Origin: Thermobaculum terrenum ATCC BAA-798
GTDB lineage: Bacteria > Chloroflexota > Chloroflexia > Thermobaculales > Thermobaculaceae
Direction of reading: 5' to 3'
Length of the DNA: 64,000 nucleotides
NCBI RefSeq assembly: GCF_000025005.1
Contig: NC_013526.1
Location: 62,001-126,000, forward strand
Shown: piece by piece, positions 25,414-34,137 of the stretch
How the letters are laid out: every line of letters starts with the position of its first letter
Numbering within the stretch: the stretch's first letter is position 1
Notes under the pieces: generated by a model
The model's input: the letters and a program-made list of their open reading frames with translations, nothing else
Databases searched by the model: none
What the model was told of the DNA's origin: nothing
Position numbers and translations under genes: made by a program

Positions 25414-26763
25414 CTAGAGCAGCTCGTCGCGCTTGTTATCCAGCTTCTCCATGAAGTCCTTGGGGCTGAGCTTACCGGTCCAAGCTAGTTGAGCCTGAGC
25501 TACCTCTTCGGCCGTGAGCTCGGCGGGGAAGACGTTGTCCGGCCAGAATATAGTGGTCGGCTCGTTGCCCCACTTGTACTGTAGCCTGAGCAACGGGTCC
25601 TTGTAGAGCTCATTGGGGTCAACATCCTTCACGTTCACTAGGTTGCCCTCTCCGGACTTGGCCTTCAGCTCCTGCTCCTCCTTGCTCATCAAGAACTTGA
25701 TGAAGTCCACTGCCTCCTGCTTGTGCTTGGAGTAGTTGGAGACCACGAAGGCCGTGCCCACCCCTCCAACGCCTCCGTTCTTGATGGGGGCGTCATCGCT
25801 GTAGTTCGGGATCTTGACCATTCCTAGAGCATCCCCCAGGGTTGTGCGAGCATCAGAGATGATCCAGAATCCTCCCGTCGTCATGGCGGCCTTCTTCCGA
25901 TAGAAGAGCTGGACAGCTTCGTCCCCAGCTGACTCCGCACCAGGATTAGTGTATGGTCGCAGCTTGGTCCAGTTCTGGACGATGGACACTAGCTTGGGGT
26001 CGCTGAACTTCCTCTTGCCAGTGACTAGCTCCTCCAGCCCTGGGCTGCCATCTATCATCTGCGCGATCCAGTAGTTCAACAAGTGATAGACGTACCCACC
26101 ACCTCCAAGCGTCAGCGGTATTACCCCGGTGGTCTTGATCTGCTGGAGCACCTGGAGAAAGCCTGCGAAGTCCGAGGGCCAGTTCTTCTCGGGATCCACT
26201 CCTGCCTTCGAGAGCAGGTCTTTGTTGTAGAAGATGCACACACAGCCATCGGACCCGGCCGGCACGCCATAGGTCTTGCCCTGACCCGGCCTAAAGCCCT
26301 CTGTGACGGCTTCCCAACCGGTTATGCGGTCCTTCTCTGGCTGGGTGAAGTAGCTGTCCAGGGGCTCCAGGAACTGCTTGAGATTGAGCATGTAGTTGCC
26401 GGACCAGGTGCCAAAGACGTCGGGCCCGTTCTTGGCGATGCTGGCCGTACGGAACTTGGTGAACATCTGCGGATCACCAGGCACGGATACCAGCTCCACT
26501 GTGATGTGAGGGTTAGCCGACTCGAACCTCTTGATGGCCTGGTAGATGTAGAACTGCTCGCGTTTCTTCTTCTTGTTGGGATCCTCTGTCGGATAGAGGG
26601 CGTTCCAAAAGGTTATCTTGACCGGGGCGCTGCTTGCGCCTCCGCTCTTCGGGGTGGGGGCGGTTGCCTGCGGCGCGCCGCAGGCAACCGCCATGCCTGC
26701 TAATGCTAGGCCTCCTATCTTTAGAAAAGACCTTCTTGATAAAGGCTGCTCAGTGCTGCTCAT
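25414..26763 (-). CDS. Extracellular sugar-binding lipoprotein (family 1 SBP)
   Basis: 449 residues. The N-terminus carries both a twin-arginine motif (SRRSFLKIGG) and a lipobox ending in a Cys (AGMAVAC), followed by a Ser/Thr/Pro linker. The mature part is a family 1 solute-binding protein (ITFWNALYPTEDPN..., PDVFGTWSGNYML, KAAMTTGGFWIISDA). It captures an oligosaccharide for the two permeases downstream. ATG 26763 is chosen for its AAGGAG site and the signal starting there; the in-frame ATG at 26832 lies within 11 bases of the predicted -10/operator. Confidence 0.9.
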   Translation of the reverse strand: MSSTEQPLSRRSFLKIGGLALAGMAVACGAPQATAPTPKSGGASSAPVKITFWNALYPTEDPNKKKKREQFYIYQAIKRFESANPHITVELVSVPGDPQMFTKFRTASIAKNGPDVFGTWSGNYMLNLKQFLEPLDSYFTQPEKDRITGWEAVTEGFRPGQGKTYGVPAGSDGCVCIFYNKDLLSKAGVDPEKNWPSDFAGFLQVLQQIKTTGVIPLTLGGGGYVYHLLNYWIAQMIDGSPGLEELVTGKRKFSDPKLVSIVQNWTKLRPYTNPGAESAGDEAVQLFYRKKAAMTTGGFWIISDARTTLGDALGMVKIPNYSDDAPIKNGGVGGVGTAFVVSNYSKHKQEAVDFIKFLMSKEEQELKAKSGEGNLVNVKDVDPNELYKDPLLRLQYKWGNEPTTIFWPDNVFPAELTAEEVAQAQLAWTGKLSPKDFMEKLDNKRDELL

Positions 26764-26842
26764 CGCTCGCTCTCCTTCCTCTCCCCTTTTGATCTCCGAT
26801 CTCGTATGCCTTACTAGCCCTGATGCCTGCAATACCCCTATT

Positions 26843-26857
26843 TTGTATACAAATATA
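26843..26857 (-). promoter_or_regulatory. -10 box fused to TTGTATACAA operator (ABC transporter promoter)
   Basis: Minus strand: TATATT (26852-26857) runs straight into TTGTATACAA (26843-26852), sharing one base, exactly as at 19136-19150. It lies about 80 bases before the binding-protein start at 26763. Confidence 0.7.
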
Positions 26858-26948
26858 CGAATTTATGTCCCGTAGCGGTTAGCTAATATTGTAGTAGGGA
26901 GGTCAGGGCTTGTCAATAGGTTCTTGACGGTGTGTTTTGGGATTCCTA

Positions 26949-26989
26949 TTGCTTCTATGGGCGCTTTGCACTAGAATGTTTGTATACAA
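26949..26989 (+). promoter_or_regulatory. Promoter and TTGTATACAA operator of the GntR operon
   Basis: TTGCTT (26949-26954), 17-base spacer, TAGAAT (26972-26977), then the palindrome TTGTATACAA at 26980-26989, over the predicted transcription start. This is the arrangement expected for an autoregulated GntR repressor. Confidence 0.7.
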
Positions 26990-27015
26990 AATGGATTGCG
27001 ATAGGAGGTGTTGAT

Positions 27016-27705
27016 GTGGAGGCGGTTCTGAAGGTTCCCCCCGTAGGTCAGCCCCGGCGCTACCGAGAGCTGGTGTACGCCTCCATCAAAGAGGCTATCC
27101 TCCAGGGCCAGTTCGCCCCTGGCCAGCCGTTGGTGGAAGAGGAGATCGCCAGGTCACTCAACGTTAGCAGGACCCCCGTCAGGGAGGCTCTGCTCATGCT
27201 CGAACACGATGGTCTGATAGAGACCAAGTATGGTCGTGGTATGTACGTGCGCAGGCTGACCCGGGAGGATTTTATCGATATGTTCACGGCCAATGAGGTG
27301 ATCGAGCCTTACCTGGCAAGGCGAGCCTGTCTCTACGTAACCAATGACCAGATACAGCAGATGGAAAAGGTGATACAGATGGGGGAGGAGGCCGCCAGCA
27401 ACGAGGACGTCCCTACCTTCCTGCGCTCCGGCAGGGAGTTTCATGCGCTGATAGGTGAGGCAGCAGACAACAGATCGCTCGCAGAGGTCGTCAACCGCAA
27501 CGAGGAGAAGACGGATCTCTTTCTCATGGCCTACGGCAAGTGCCTTGACAGGGAGTGCATGTTCGCTTCTAACCGGGAACACAGGCTCATTATGCAGGCG
27601 CTGGTGAGGAGGGATCCAGACGAGGCCGCCAGGCTGGTCCTGTTCCATTGCCAGTCGGTCAGGCACAGGTTCTCTCCCTTGTTCAACCACGAGGAGGAAG
27701 GTTAG
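27016..27705 (+). CDS. GntR-family (FCD-type) transcriptional regulator
   Basis: 229 residues. An N-terminal winged helix (YRELVYASIKEAILQGQFAPG, then VEEEIARSLNVSRTPVREALLMLEHDGLI) is followed by an all-helical FCD ligand domain (about 85-220) with metal-binding-type residues (FHALIGEAADN, REHRLIMQAL). GTG 27016 is chosen because AGGAGG lies 7 bases upstream; the longer frame from 26932 reads through the operator. It likely represses its own operon, the divergent ABC transporter and the distant dehydratase/GH4 operon through TTGTATACAA; this is inference from the shared sites. Confidence 0.85.
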   Translation: MEAVLKVPPVGQPRRYRELVYASIKEAILQGQFAPGQPLVEEEIARSLNVSRTPVREALLMLEHDGLIETKYGRGMYVRRLTREDFIDMFTANEVIEPYLARRACLYVTNDQIQQMEKVIQMGEEAASNEDVPTFLRSGREFHALIGEAADNRSLAEVVNRNEEKTDLFLMAYGKCLDRECMFASNREHRLIMQALVRRDPDEAARLVLFHCQSVRHRFSPLFNHEEEG

Positions 27706-27707
27706 CG

Positions 27708-29006
27708 ATGGGCAACACAGAGGGCAATCTCCAGTGGGTTGAGAGGGCTAGGCGTCATATACCGGGGGGCGTCAATTCTAACAACCGAGCTCTGCCCTGG
27801 CCTATGGCGATAGTCAGGGCCGAGGGAGCTTACTTCTACGATGCCGACGGCAATCGGTACCTCGACTATCACGCGGCGTTCGGCCCCATTATCCTGGGAC
27901 ATAATCATCCCGCGGTGAACGCCGCCGTGAGGGAGGCTATGGAGAGGGTGGACCTCGTGGGAACGGCAGTGACCGACCTAGAGGTGTTGCTTGCAGAGAA
28001 GATATCCGAGCACGTCCCGTCTGCCGAGATGGTAGCGCTGTGCAATTCAGGGTCGGAGGCGACCTACCTCGCCATCAGATTAGCTCGGGCCGTCACCGGT
28101 CGCCCCTCTATCGTCAAGTTCCAGGGGACCTATCATGGTTGGCACGATGCCGTGGCCATGAACGTGATCAGCCCACCAGAGAGGATTGGGCGAAAGGACC
28201 CGCTATCTCAGGGCATGCTACAGGAGGAGATAGACCATACCTTTGTGCTCCCCTTCAACAATCTGGAGGCCGTAGGCGAGCTCATGGACAGTCGCAGTGA
28301 TGAGATAGCCGCGGTCATCGTGGAGGTGATACCTCATAACATAGGCTGTGTCATGCCCAAAGAGGGGTTCCTAGAGGGTCTGAGGACGATCACCCACGCG
28401 AACGGTAGCCTGCTCATATTCGATGAGGTAGTCACAGGGTTCCGCCATGACCTGGGTGGATACCAGCGGATATGTGGGGTTACCCCTGACCTGTCCACCT
28501 TTGCCAAGGCCATGGCCAATGGCTATCCCATAGCGGCTCTGGTCGGCAAGGCCGAGTACATGGAGAGGCTAGCACCGGGAGGGGGAGTGTTCTTTGCCGG
28601 CACCTTTAACGGCACGCCGAGCAGCGTGGCGGCGGCGCTCGCGACCATCCGCGAGCTGGAGGTTGGAGGGGTCCACGAGCACTGCTTCCAGCTGGCTGAG
28701 ATGGCCGCCAACGGTCTGCAGGAGATAGCCAGCGAGCTGGGCATCGTCATGACCGTTGCTCGCTTTGGATCGGTCTTCGTACCTTACTTTATGGAGGGGC
28801 CCATCGAGAGCTACGAGGACCTGCTGCGGAACGACACGGAGAGGGATATCTGGTTCAGGAGATCGATGTGCGAGCACGGGGTGTTCATGCTCCCCACCGC
28901 CTTGAAGCGTAACCATGTGGGAGCTGCCCACACGGAGGCGGATATAGCTATGACCCTCGAGATCGCCAGGCAGGTGCTCTCGAGCATGCCAGCGCACGTG
29001 TCATGA
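27708..29006 (+). CDS. Class III PLP aminotransferase (glutamate-1-semialdehyde mutase-like)
   Basis: 432 residues. The fold-type I landmarks are NSGSEATYLAIRLARA (phosphate cup), YHGWHD, LIFDEVVTGFR (PLP-ring Asp) and Lys267 in STFAKAMANGYP, the Schiff-base lysine. It resembles HemL, but its place between a GntR regulator and a dehydrogenase within a sugar regulon argues for a catabolic amino-sugar or aldehyde/ketone substrate rather than haem synthesis. GAGGAAGG precedes ATG 27708, two bases after the regulator stop. Confidence 0.82.
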   Translation: MGNTEGNLQWVERARRHIPGGVNSNNRALPWPMAIVRAEGAYFYDADGNRYLDYHAAFGPIILGHNHPAVNAAVREAMERVDLVGTAVTDLEVLLAEKISEHVPSAEMVALCNSGSEATYLAIRLARAVTGRPSIVKFQGTYHGWHDAVAMNVISPPERIGRKDPLSQGMLQEEIDHTFVLPFNNLEAVGELMDSRSDEIAAVIVEVIPHNIGCVMPKEGFLEGLRTITHANGSLLIFDEVVTGFRHDLGGYQRICGVTPDLSTFAKAMANGYPIAALVGKAEYMERLAPGGGVFFAGTFNGTPSSVAAALATIRELEVGGVHEHCFQLAEMAANGLQEIASELGIVMTVARFGSVFVPYFMEGPIESYEDLLRNDTERDIWFRRSMCEHGVFMLPTALKRNHVGAAHTEADIAMTLEIARQVLSSMPAHVS

Positions 29007-29016
29007 GGTGGTAGGG

Positions 29017-29781
29017 ATGAGGCTGGACGGTAAGGTAGCGGTGATAACAGGAGCGGCTTCCGGTATAGGTCGAGGCACCGCGGAGGTGTTCGCCGAGCAC
29101 GGAGCAAGGCTAGTCTTGGTCGACCTGGACGCTGAGGGTCTGGCGGGCCTCGTCGGCCAGCTCAAGGCTGGAGGGGCCGAGGTCGTCGGCATCAGCGGGG
29201 ATGTCTCCCACAAAGCGACCGCGGTAGAGGCCGTTGGAGCCGCCCTCCGGCAGTATGGTCGAATCGATGTGGTGTTCAACAACGCGGGCGTGATGTACTC
29301 CGGGGCCTTTCACGAGCTGGGCGATGACCTGTGGGACAGGGTGCTCGATGTAAACCTCCGAGGCACCTACCTCTTCTGCAGGGAAGCCATCCCTCACATG
29401 CTGGAGCAGGGCCGGGGCTCGATCATCAACATGTCCTCCGTCATGGCCACGCTGACCGAGCCGGGTTACGAGGCCTACACCACATCGAAGGCCGGGATCA
29501 TCGGCCTCACGAAGGCCATCGCGGTGTCCTACGCTGAGAGGGGGATAAGGTGCAACTGCGTGTGTCCGGGCTGGGTGGATACACCCCTGAACCGTAGGTT
29601 GGCTGAGGAGCTTGGGGGGATGGACCGGCTGAACGCCCTGATCAAGCAGCAGCAGCCCAACGGCAGGATGCTCTCCACCCGCGAGGTGGCCAACGCAGTC
29701 CTGTTTCTAGCCTCCGACGAGTCCAGTGGCGTCACGGGAGCGGCGATCTACGTGGACGGCGGAGCCTCGTCGGCGATCTAG
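29017..29781 (+). CDS. Short-chain dehydrogenase/reductase
   Basis: 254 residues, classical SDR. NAD(P) motif TGAASGIG at 11-18, NNAG at 88-91, catalytic Ser140/141 and Y154-x3-K158, and a C-terminal VTGAAIYVDGGASS. Asp36-Asp38 after strand 2 (LVLVDLD) favour NAD. It is the last gene of the GntR operon and probably oxidises or reduces a sugar-derived carbonyl. ATG 29017 lies 10 bases after the aminotransferase stop. Confidence 0.88.
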   Translation: MRLDGKVAVITGAASGIGRGTAEVFAEHGARLVLVDLDAEGLAGLVGQLKAGGAEVVGISGDVSHKATAVEAVGAALRQYGRIDVVFNNAGVMYSGAFHELGDDLWDRVLDVNLRGTYLFCREAIPHMLEQGRGSIINMSSVMATLTEPGYEAYTTSKAGIIGLTKAIAVSYAERGIRCNCVCPGWVDTPLNRRLAEELGGMDRLNALIKQQQPNGRMLSTREVANAVLFLASDESSGVTGAAIYVDGGASSAI

Positions 29782-29974
29782 CGTGCGCTCGTCATCCGCG
29801 GCTAAGCTTCAGGCTCCTCAGCAATCCAGCAGCTTCGTGGTGTGCCTCCGGTGGCGATAGGTCTATAGCTTGAGTAGCTAGCAAACCTCGCTGCCTTCTG
29901 CTCTAATCATGGTCTATAACACATAGCCATAGGTGTACAAGCTTCGGTGCATGTGTCCAACTTCCTGCTGATAG

Positions 29975-30250
29975 GATGCCCTGCCTGATGCCTGGCGGGA
30001 GGGTTGGGTGCAGGGGCTGCGAGCCCGGGGAGGATTCGAGGTGTCCGTCCGGTGGCAGGGGGGACGCCTGGCCAGCGCCGAGATCAGGACCCTGCGCGAT
30101 GGCCTCTGTCGGGTGCGCTGTAGCGATCGCTTTGACGTGAGGCTCGATGGCGCGCCGGTGGAGGTGCGGTGGGAAGAAGACGGCGTCGCCGGTTTCCGCT
30201 GCCTGGCTGGGCTGACCTATGAGCTGAGGGCGCTAGAGGGTGCTAACTAG
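29975..30250 (+). pseudogene. GH95-like glycoside hydrolase remnant (C-terminal end only)
   Basis: Reading from 29975 gives [20 protein letters not shown] and then [20 protein letters not shown], which matches the conserved C-terminal beta domain of GH95 (alpha-L-fucosidase/galactosidase) proteins. Homology starts before the first usable start codon (GTG 30008) and is cut by TAG 29972-29974. No barrel is present upstream (29782-29974 shows no coding trace). The roughly 92 remaining residues are about one ninth of a normal GH95, so this is a decayed gene end next to the sugar operon. Confidence 0.65.
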
Positions 30251-30274
30251 CTCCCGCGCAGGGATAGCCTGAGG

Positions 30275-31240
30275 CTAAGGTACTCCCGCGAGCGCGTCTT
30301 CCCTGAGGCGCTCGATGTCGCGCATGGGAGGGGATCCGAAGAGGCGGCGGTAGTCACGGACGAAGTGGGAGATGTCCTGGTAGCCCACGAGGTGGCCTGC
30401 GCTGGTGGCGTCCAGGCCCTCGTTGAGCATCAGGCGACGGGCTTCCTGTAGCCTGAGCTGCTTGTGGTACTGCAGCGGGGTCAAGCCGGTGATCGCCTTG
30501 AAGTGATGGTGGAAGTTGGAGACGCTCATGCTCGTGTCCCGCGCCAGCTGCTCTATCCGCAGGGGCTTGTCGAGGTTCTCCCTGAGCCAGCGGATGGCGT
30601 GTATGATGTGCTGTGTGTGGCCGGTCTGCGCGGCCACCTGATACAGGCGGCCGCGCTGCTCGCTGTGCAGCAGCCGGTAGATGATCTCTCGCTTGATCAG
30701 GGGGGCAAGGAAGCTAGCCTGTGCTGGTGACTCCACGAGCCTCACGAGCCTGACCATCGCGTCCAGCAGGCCGGCATCCAGCGGGCTCACGTGGACCGCC
30801 CTGATATCCGATCTGGGGCTGGGTGCTCCTCGCTCGGCCTCTATGATCACCGAATGGACCAGGTTGGGCTCGAGGTAAAGCACGACGCACAGGAACGGAT
30901 GCGCGGGCGATGCCTCGACCACCTGGCTGGCGTAGGGCAGCTCGGCCGTGACGACCAGGTAGTGGTAGGGGTCGTATCTGTAGCGCTCGTGCCCTAGCAG
31001 GAACTCTTTGCTGCCCTGCGCGACGACGCACAGGGTCGGCTGGGACACGCCGCGGCCCCCCTCGGTGGGGTAAGACGTCCTCCGCAGCATGAGCCCCTCG
31101 ATCGGCTCCCGGGCACCGTCCTCGGGGACGGCGCGTAGGATGAGGTCCACCAGCTCCTCGCGATTGGCCTGCATCCTGAGACGCTCGCGCTCGTCTATGG
31201 CCAGCAGTTGGGTGCTTGGTCCTGTCTCTGTGTAGCTCAT
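30275..31240 (-). CDS. AraC-family transcriptional regulator (AraC_N type)
   Basis: 321 residues. The N-terminal half (about 60-190) matches the AraC_N ligand domain of the type often found beside oxidoreductases (QPTLCVVAQGSKEFLLG, YLVVTAELPYASQV). The C-terminal double HTH contains IEQLARDTSMSVSNFHHHFKAITGLTPLQYHKQLRL and VGYQDISHFVRDYRRLFG. ATG 31240 is used; no good ribosome site is visible for it or for TTG 31261, suggesting a short leader. It diverges from an MFS transporter that it may control. Confidence 0.85.
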   Translation of the reverse strand: MSYTETGPSTQLLAIDERERLRMQANREELVDLILRAVPEDGAREPIEGLMLRRTSYPTEGGRGVSQPTLCVVAQGSKEFLLGHERYRYDPYHYLVVTAELPYASQVVEASPAHPFLCVVLYLEPNLVHSVIIEAERGAPSPRSDIRAVHVSPLDAGLLDAMVRLVRLVESPAQASFLAPLIKREIIYRLLHSEQRGRLYQVAAQTGHTQHIIHAIRWLRENLDKPLRIEQLARDTSMSVSNFHHHFKAITGLTPLQYHKQLRLQEARRLMLNEGLDATSAGHLVGYQDISHFVRDYRRLFGSPPMRDIERLREDALAGVP

Positions 31241-31394
31241 GGTTTTTGCACTATATGACAAAAATTCTGGAATATCATTCTAACACCTTTTTTCACCTGC
31301 TTCCCATAATGTTACCTAGACGCGGACAGGATGAGCCTCAGCGAAGGGGTGGGGCATTGAGTGCTGTCCAGTAGGTTGGTTGTGGTGATCCCAT

Positions 31395-32804
31395 ATGGTG
31401 GTGCATAGATCTGAAGTTGTCTCGGATGTGAACACGCGGATGGATGATGTGTCTCGGGGTGCCTGGCGCGCCCTTGCGTTGGCATCTGCTGCCACGATCC
31501 TGCTCTACGTAGCCATCATGGTGCCCTTGACCACGGTGGTCAGCACGGCAGCCGATCTGCGGATGGGGCCAGGGACGCAGGCGTGGGTGGTCAGCGCGAC
31601 GAACCTGGGGCTTGCTGCTGGGCTGCTTAGCAGCGGGGCGATAGGCGACGACCACGGGCGACGGCGCATCTTTGTGGTGGGGGCGTTGTTGCTGGCCGGG
31701 GCCTCGCTGCTGTGCGGGCTGGCTCCCAACGGGCTGGTGCTAGTGCTCGGCCGTGTCCTGCAGGGCATGGGAGGGGCAGCGGTGCTGGCCTGTGCTCAGG
31801 GCATCATAGGGCAGCTGTTTCCTGAGGGATACCCTAGAGCTCGAGCCATGGGGCTGTGGGCGGGCGCGCTGGGAGCCGGGGTCTCGTTGGGACCGTTCGT
31901 TGCTACCGGCGGGGGATGGCGGCTGCCCTACCTCTTGGTGGGGCTGGCGATGGTGATGATCGCCGGCCTTGGCCTGGTGATGCTGCCGGAGTCCAGGGTG
32001 GAGCTCTCCAGGCCCGTGGATGTGTGGGGAGTGCTGCTACTGGGGCTTGGGGTGGCGGCGCTGATGGTAGGCTTGGTAGAAGGCAGGCTGGGTTGGGACA
32101 GCCCTTTGGTGATGCTGCTGCTGGCTACGGGTTTGCTGTTGCTGGTGGCGTTTGCGCTCTACGAGCGCCGCACCACACATCCGATGTTCGACCTGTCGCT
32201 GCTGAGTAGTCCCGACTTCCTGGGAGCAACGATGGCGGCCTTTGCTGCTGGGCTGGGGATCCTCTCGCTGTCGGCCGTGGTGCCGATAGTGGTGGAGGTG
32301 GGACTGGGCTATGGGGTTATGGTGGCGACCCTTGTGCTGTTTGCATGGTCAGGACCGAGCTCGATCGCTGCGGTGCTCGCCAGGTGGCTGCCTTCGTCGC
32401 TCTCCCCACGGGCGCAGCTGGTGGTGGGTTTGGCTGGGTGTGCGGTGGGTGAGCTCCTGCTCCTGCTGCCCACCTCCGATGCCACGGTGGCGAGGCTGCT
32501 GCCTGGGCTGGTGCTGGCAGGCGTAGCCAACGGCTTGCTCAACGCGGCATTGGGACGACAGGCAGTGGCCAGTGTGCCGCCGAGCCGTACCGCTATGGGC
32601 AGCGGGGCAAACAACACCGCCCGCTTCGTAGGCTCGGCTATAGGGGTGAGCGCCGTGGTCACGCTTGTGGGACGTGCGACCGGCTCCGGGCCTGCTGGAG
32701 TCATCGCCAGCTGGAACGTCGCCGTGCTGCTCACGACCGCGCCCTTGGTGCTCGGAGCTCTCGCCGTGTGGTGGGGCCAACGTGGTGCCGGGCGCCTCGG
32801 GTAG
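31395..32804 (+). CDS. MFS drug/solute exporter (DHA2-like, about 14 segments)
   Basis: 469 residues, strongly hydrophobic, with the MFS loop motif GAIGDDHGRRRIFVVG between helices 2 and 3 and the antiporter-type GAGVSLGPFVATGGGWR in helix 5. The length and segment count suit the 14-helix DHA2 multidrug family. The ATG at 31395 has no clear ribosome site; an in-frame ATG at 31440 could be the real start. The divergent AraC regulator is a likely partner. Confidence 0.82.
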   Translation: MVVHRSEVVSDVNTRMDDVSRGAWRALALASAATILLYVAIMVPLTTVVSTAADLRMGPGTQAWVVSATNLGLAAGLLSSGAIGDDHGRRRIFVVGALLLAGASLLCGLAPNGLVLVLGRVLQGMGGAAVLACAQGIIGQLFPEGYPRARAMGLWAGALGAGVSLGPFVATGGGWRLPYLLVGLAMVMIAGLGLVMLPESRVELSRPVDVWGVLLLGLGVAALMVGLVEGRLGWDSPLVMLLLATGLLLLVAFALYERRTTHPMFDLSLLSSPDFLGATMAAFAAGLGILSLSAVVPIVVEVGLGYGVMVATLVLFAWSGPSSIAAVLARWLPSSLSPRAQLVVGLAGCAVGELLLLLPTSDATVARLLPGLVLAGVANGLLNAALGRQAVASVPPSRTAMGSGANNTARFVGSAIGVSAVVTLVGRATGSGPAGVIASWNVAVLLTTAPLVLGALAVWWGQRGAGRLG

Positions 32805-33059
32805 CCGGCTGCTGGGCGATCTCTGTGTCCTCGCTGTGCGCGCGGGCTCACGAGATGCAAGGTTTCATGATCGGGAAGGGGCAGTTGACCGACGGGAAGG
32901 CCGGCGGGTGCGGGTCGATGCCCGCCGCGGGCCCTCAGGGTCCGTCTCCTGCACTGAGGTGCCTCGAGCTTAGGTGCGGAGGCTGTGGTCCCCCACCGCT
33001 TGATGGTGCCGATGGCCTAAGCCATAGTAGACATAAGTGCGTTCTGGAAGGAGGTTAGT

Positions 33060-34085
33060 ATGAAAGGTACCGTGCTGTATGGCCCTCGCGACGTGCGCTG
33101 CGAGGAGCGTCCTGATCCGAAGATAGTCGAGCCCACGGATGCCATCCTTAGGTTGCCGGCGACGTGCATCTGTGGCTCCGACCTTTGGCCCTACCGAGGG
33201 ATAGACCCGGTGACGCGGCCTGCCCCGATGGGGCACGAGTACGCGGGCTTCGTCGAGGAGGTGGGTAGCGAGGTGAAGCACATCAGGCCAGGGCAGTTCG
33301 TGGTGGGCACCTTCTTCGCCTCGGACAACACCTGTGAGATCTGCCGATCCGGCTACCAGACCTCGTGCGTCAATCGACAGCCGGGGGCGCCCACGGGCGC
33401 GCAGGCGGAGTACGTGCGCGTTCCCCTGGCGGACGGCACCCTCGTGCCCACTCCGGACGTCCCGCCCGACGACATGATCCCCGACCTGCTGGCGGCCTCC
33501 GACGTGCTGGGCACGGGCTGGTTCGGGGCCGTGGCCGCCGAGGTGGGTCCCGGCAAGACGGTGGCGGTGGTCGGCGACGGGGCGGTGGGCCTGCTGGCGG
33601 TGCTCGCCTCGCGCCTGATGGGTGCCGAGCGCATCATCCTGACGGGCAGCCGCAACCCATCGAGGCAGGCGCTGGCCAGAGAGTTCGGCGCCACGGACAT
33701 CATCCAGGAGAGGGGAGATGAGGCAGTGGCCAGGGTCAAGGAGCTGACGAACGGCCTGGGGGCGCACTCCGTCATCGAGGCGGTGGGCACGCAGGAGGCG
33801 ATGATGCAGGCCATCCGCTCCACGAGGCCTGGGGGGCACGTCGGGTTCGTCGGCGTGTTGCACGACGTGCAGATCCCCGGCAACGAGTACTTCTTCTCGC
33901 ACGTGCACCTGCATGGCGGCCCCGCACCGGTACGTCGCTTCCTGCCGGAGCTGATCGACCTGATATGGCAACGCAAGATCAACCCTGGCAAGGTGTTCGA
34001 CCTGCGGCTGCCGCTCGAGCAGGTGGCCGAGGGCTACCGGGCTATGGACGAGCGGCGCGCGATCAAGGTGATGCTGGTGCCTTGA
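33060..34085 (+). CDS. Zinc-dependent alcohol dehydrogenase family protein
   Basis: 341 residues, MDR superfamily. Catalytic zinc ligands are in TCICGSDLW (Cys) and MGHEYAGFVEEVG (His-Glu). The structural-zinc loop is DNTCEICRSGYQTSC, with Asp in the first position and three Cys. The NAD(P) motif is VVGDGAVGLLAV. A very strong AAGGAGG is 5-6 bases before the ATG. It opens a run of oxidoreductase genes; the substrate is unknown. Confidence 0.88.
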   Translation: MKGTVLYGPRDVRCEERPDPKIVEPTDAILRLPATCICGSDLWPYRGIDPVTRPAPMGHEYAGFVEEVGSEVKHIRPGQFVVGTFFASDNTCEICRSGYQTSCVNRQPGAPTGAQAEYVRVPLADGTLVPTPDVPPDDMIPDLLAASDVLGTGWFGAVAAEVGPGKTVAVVGDGAVGLLAVLASRLMGAERIILTGSRNPSRQALAREFGATDIIQERGDEAVARVKELTNGLGAHSVIEAVGTQEAMMQAIRSTRPGGHVGFVGVLHDVQIPGNEYFFSHVHLHGGPAPVRRFLPELIDLIWQRKINPGKVFDLRLPLEQVAEGYRAMDERRAIKVMLVP

Positions 34086-34086
34086 G

Positions 34087-34114
34087 GGGCCCAGGCAACA
34101 CGTTGCCTGGGCCC
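34087..34114. terminator. Perfect palindromic hairpin after the alcohol dehydrogenase
   Basis: A 13-bp inverted repeat (34087-34099 with 34102-34114, GGGCCCAGGCAAC) starts two bases after the stop. It has no T tract, so it may be a weak terminator, an mRNA-stabilising hairpin or an operator for the next genes. Confidence 0.5.
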
Positions 34115-34137
34115 GAGGTGTGGTGAGGAGGTTGGAG

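Noticed and set aside
32805-33059. Possible small gene between the MFS transporter and the Zn-ADH
   Set aside because: The available frames (for example 32665-32973) are mostly shadow sequence without ribosome sites; the 255 bases most likely hold only the ADH promoter.
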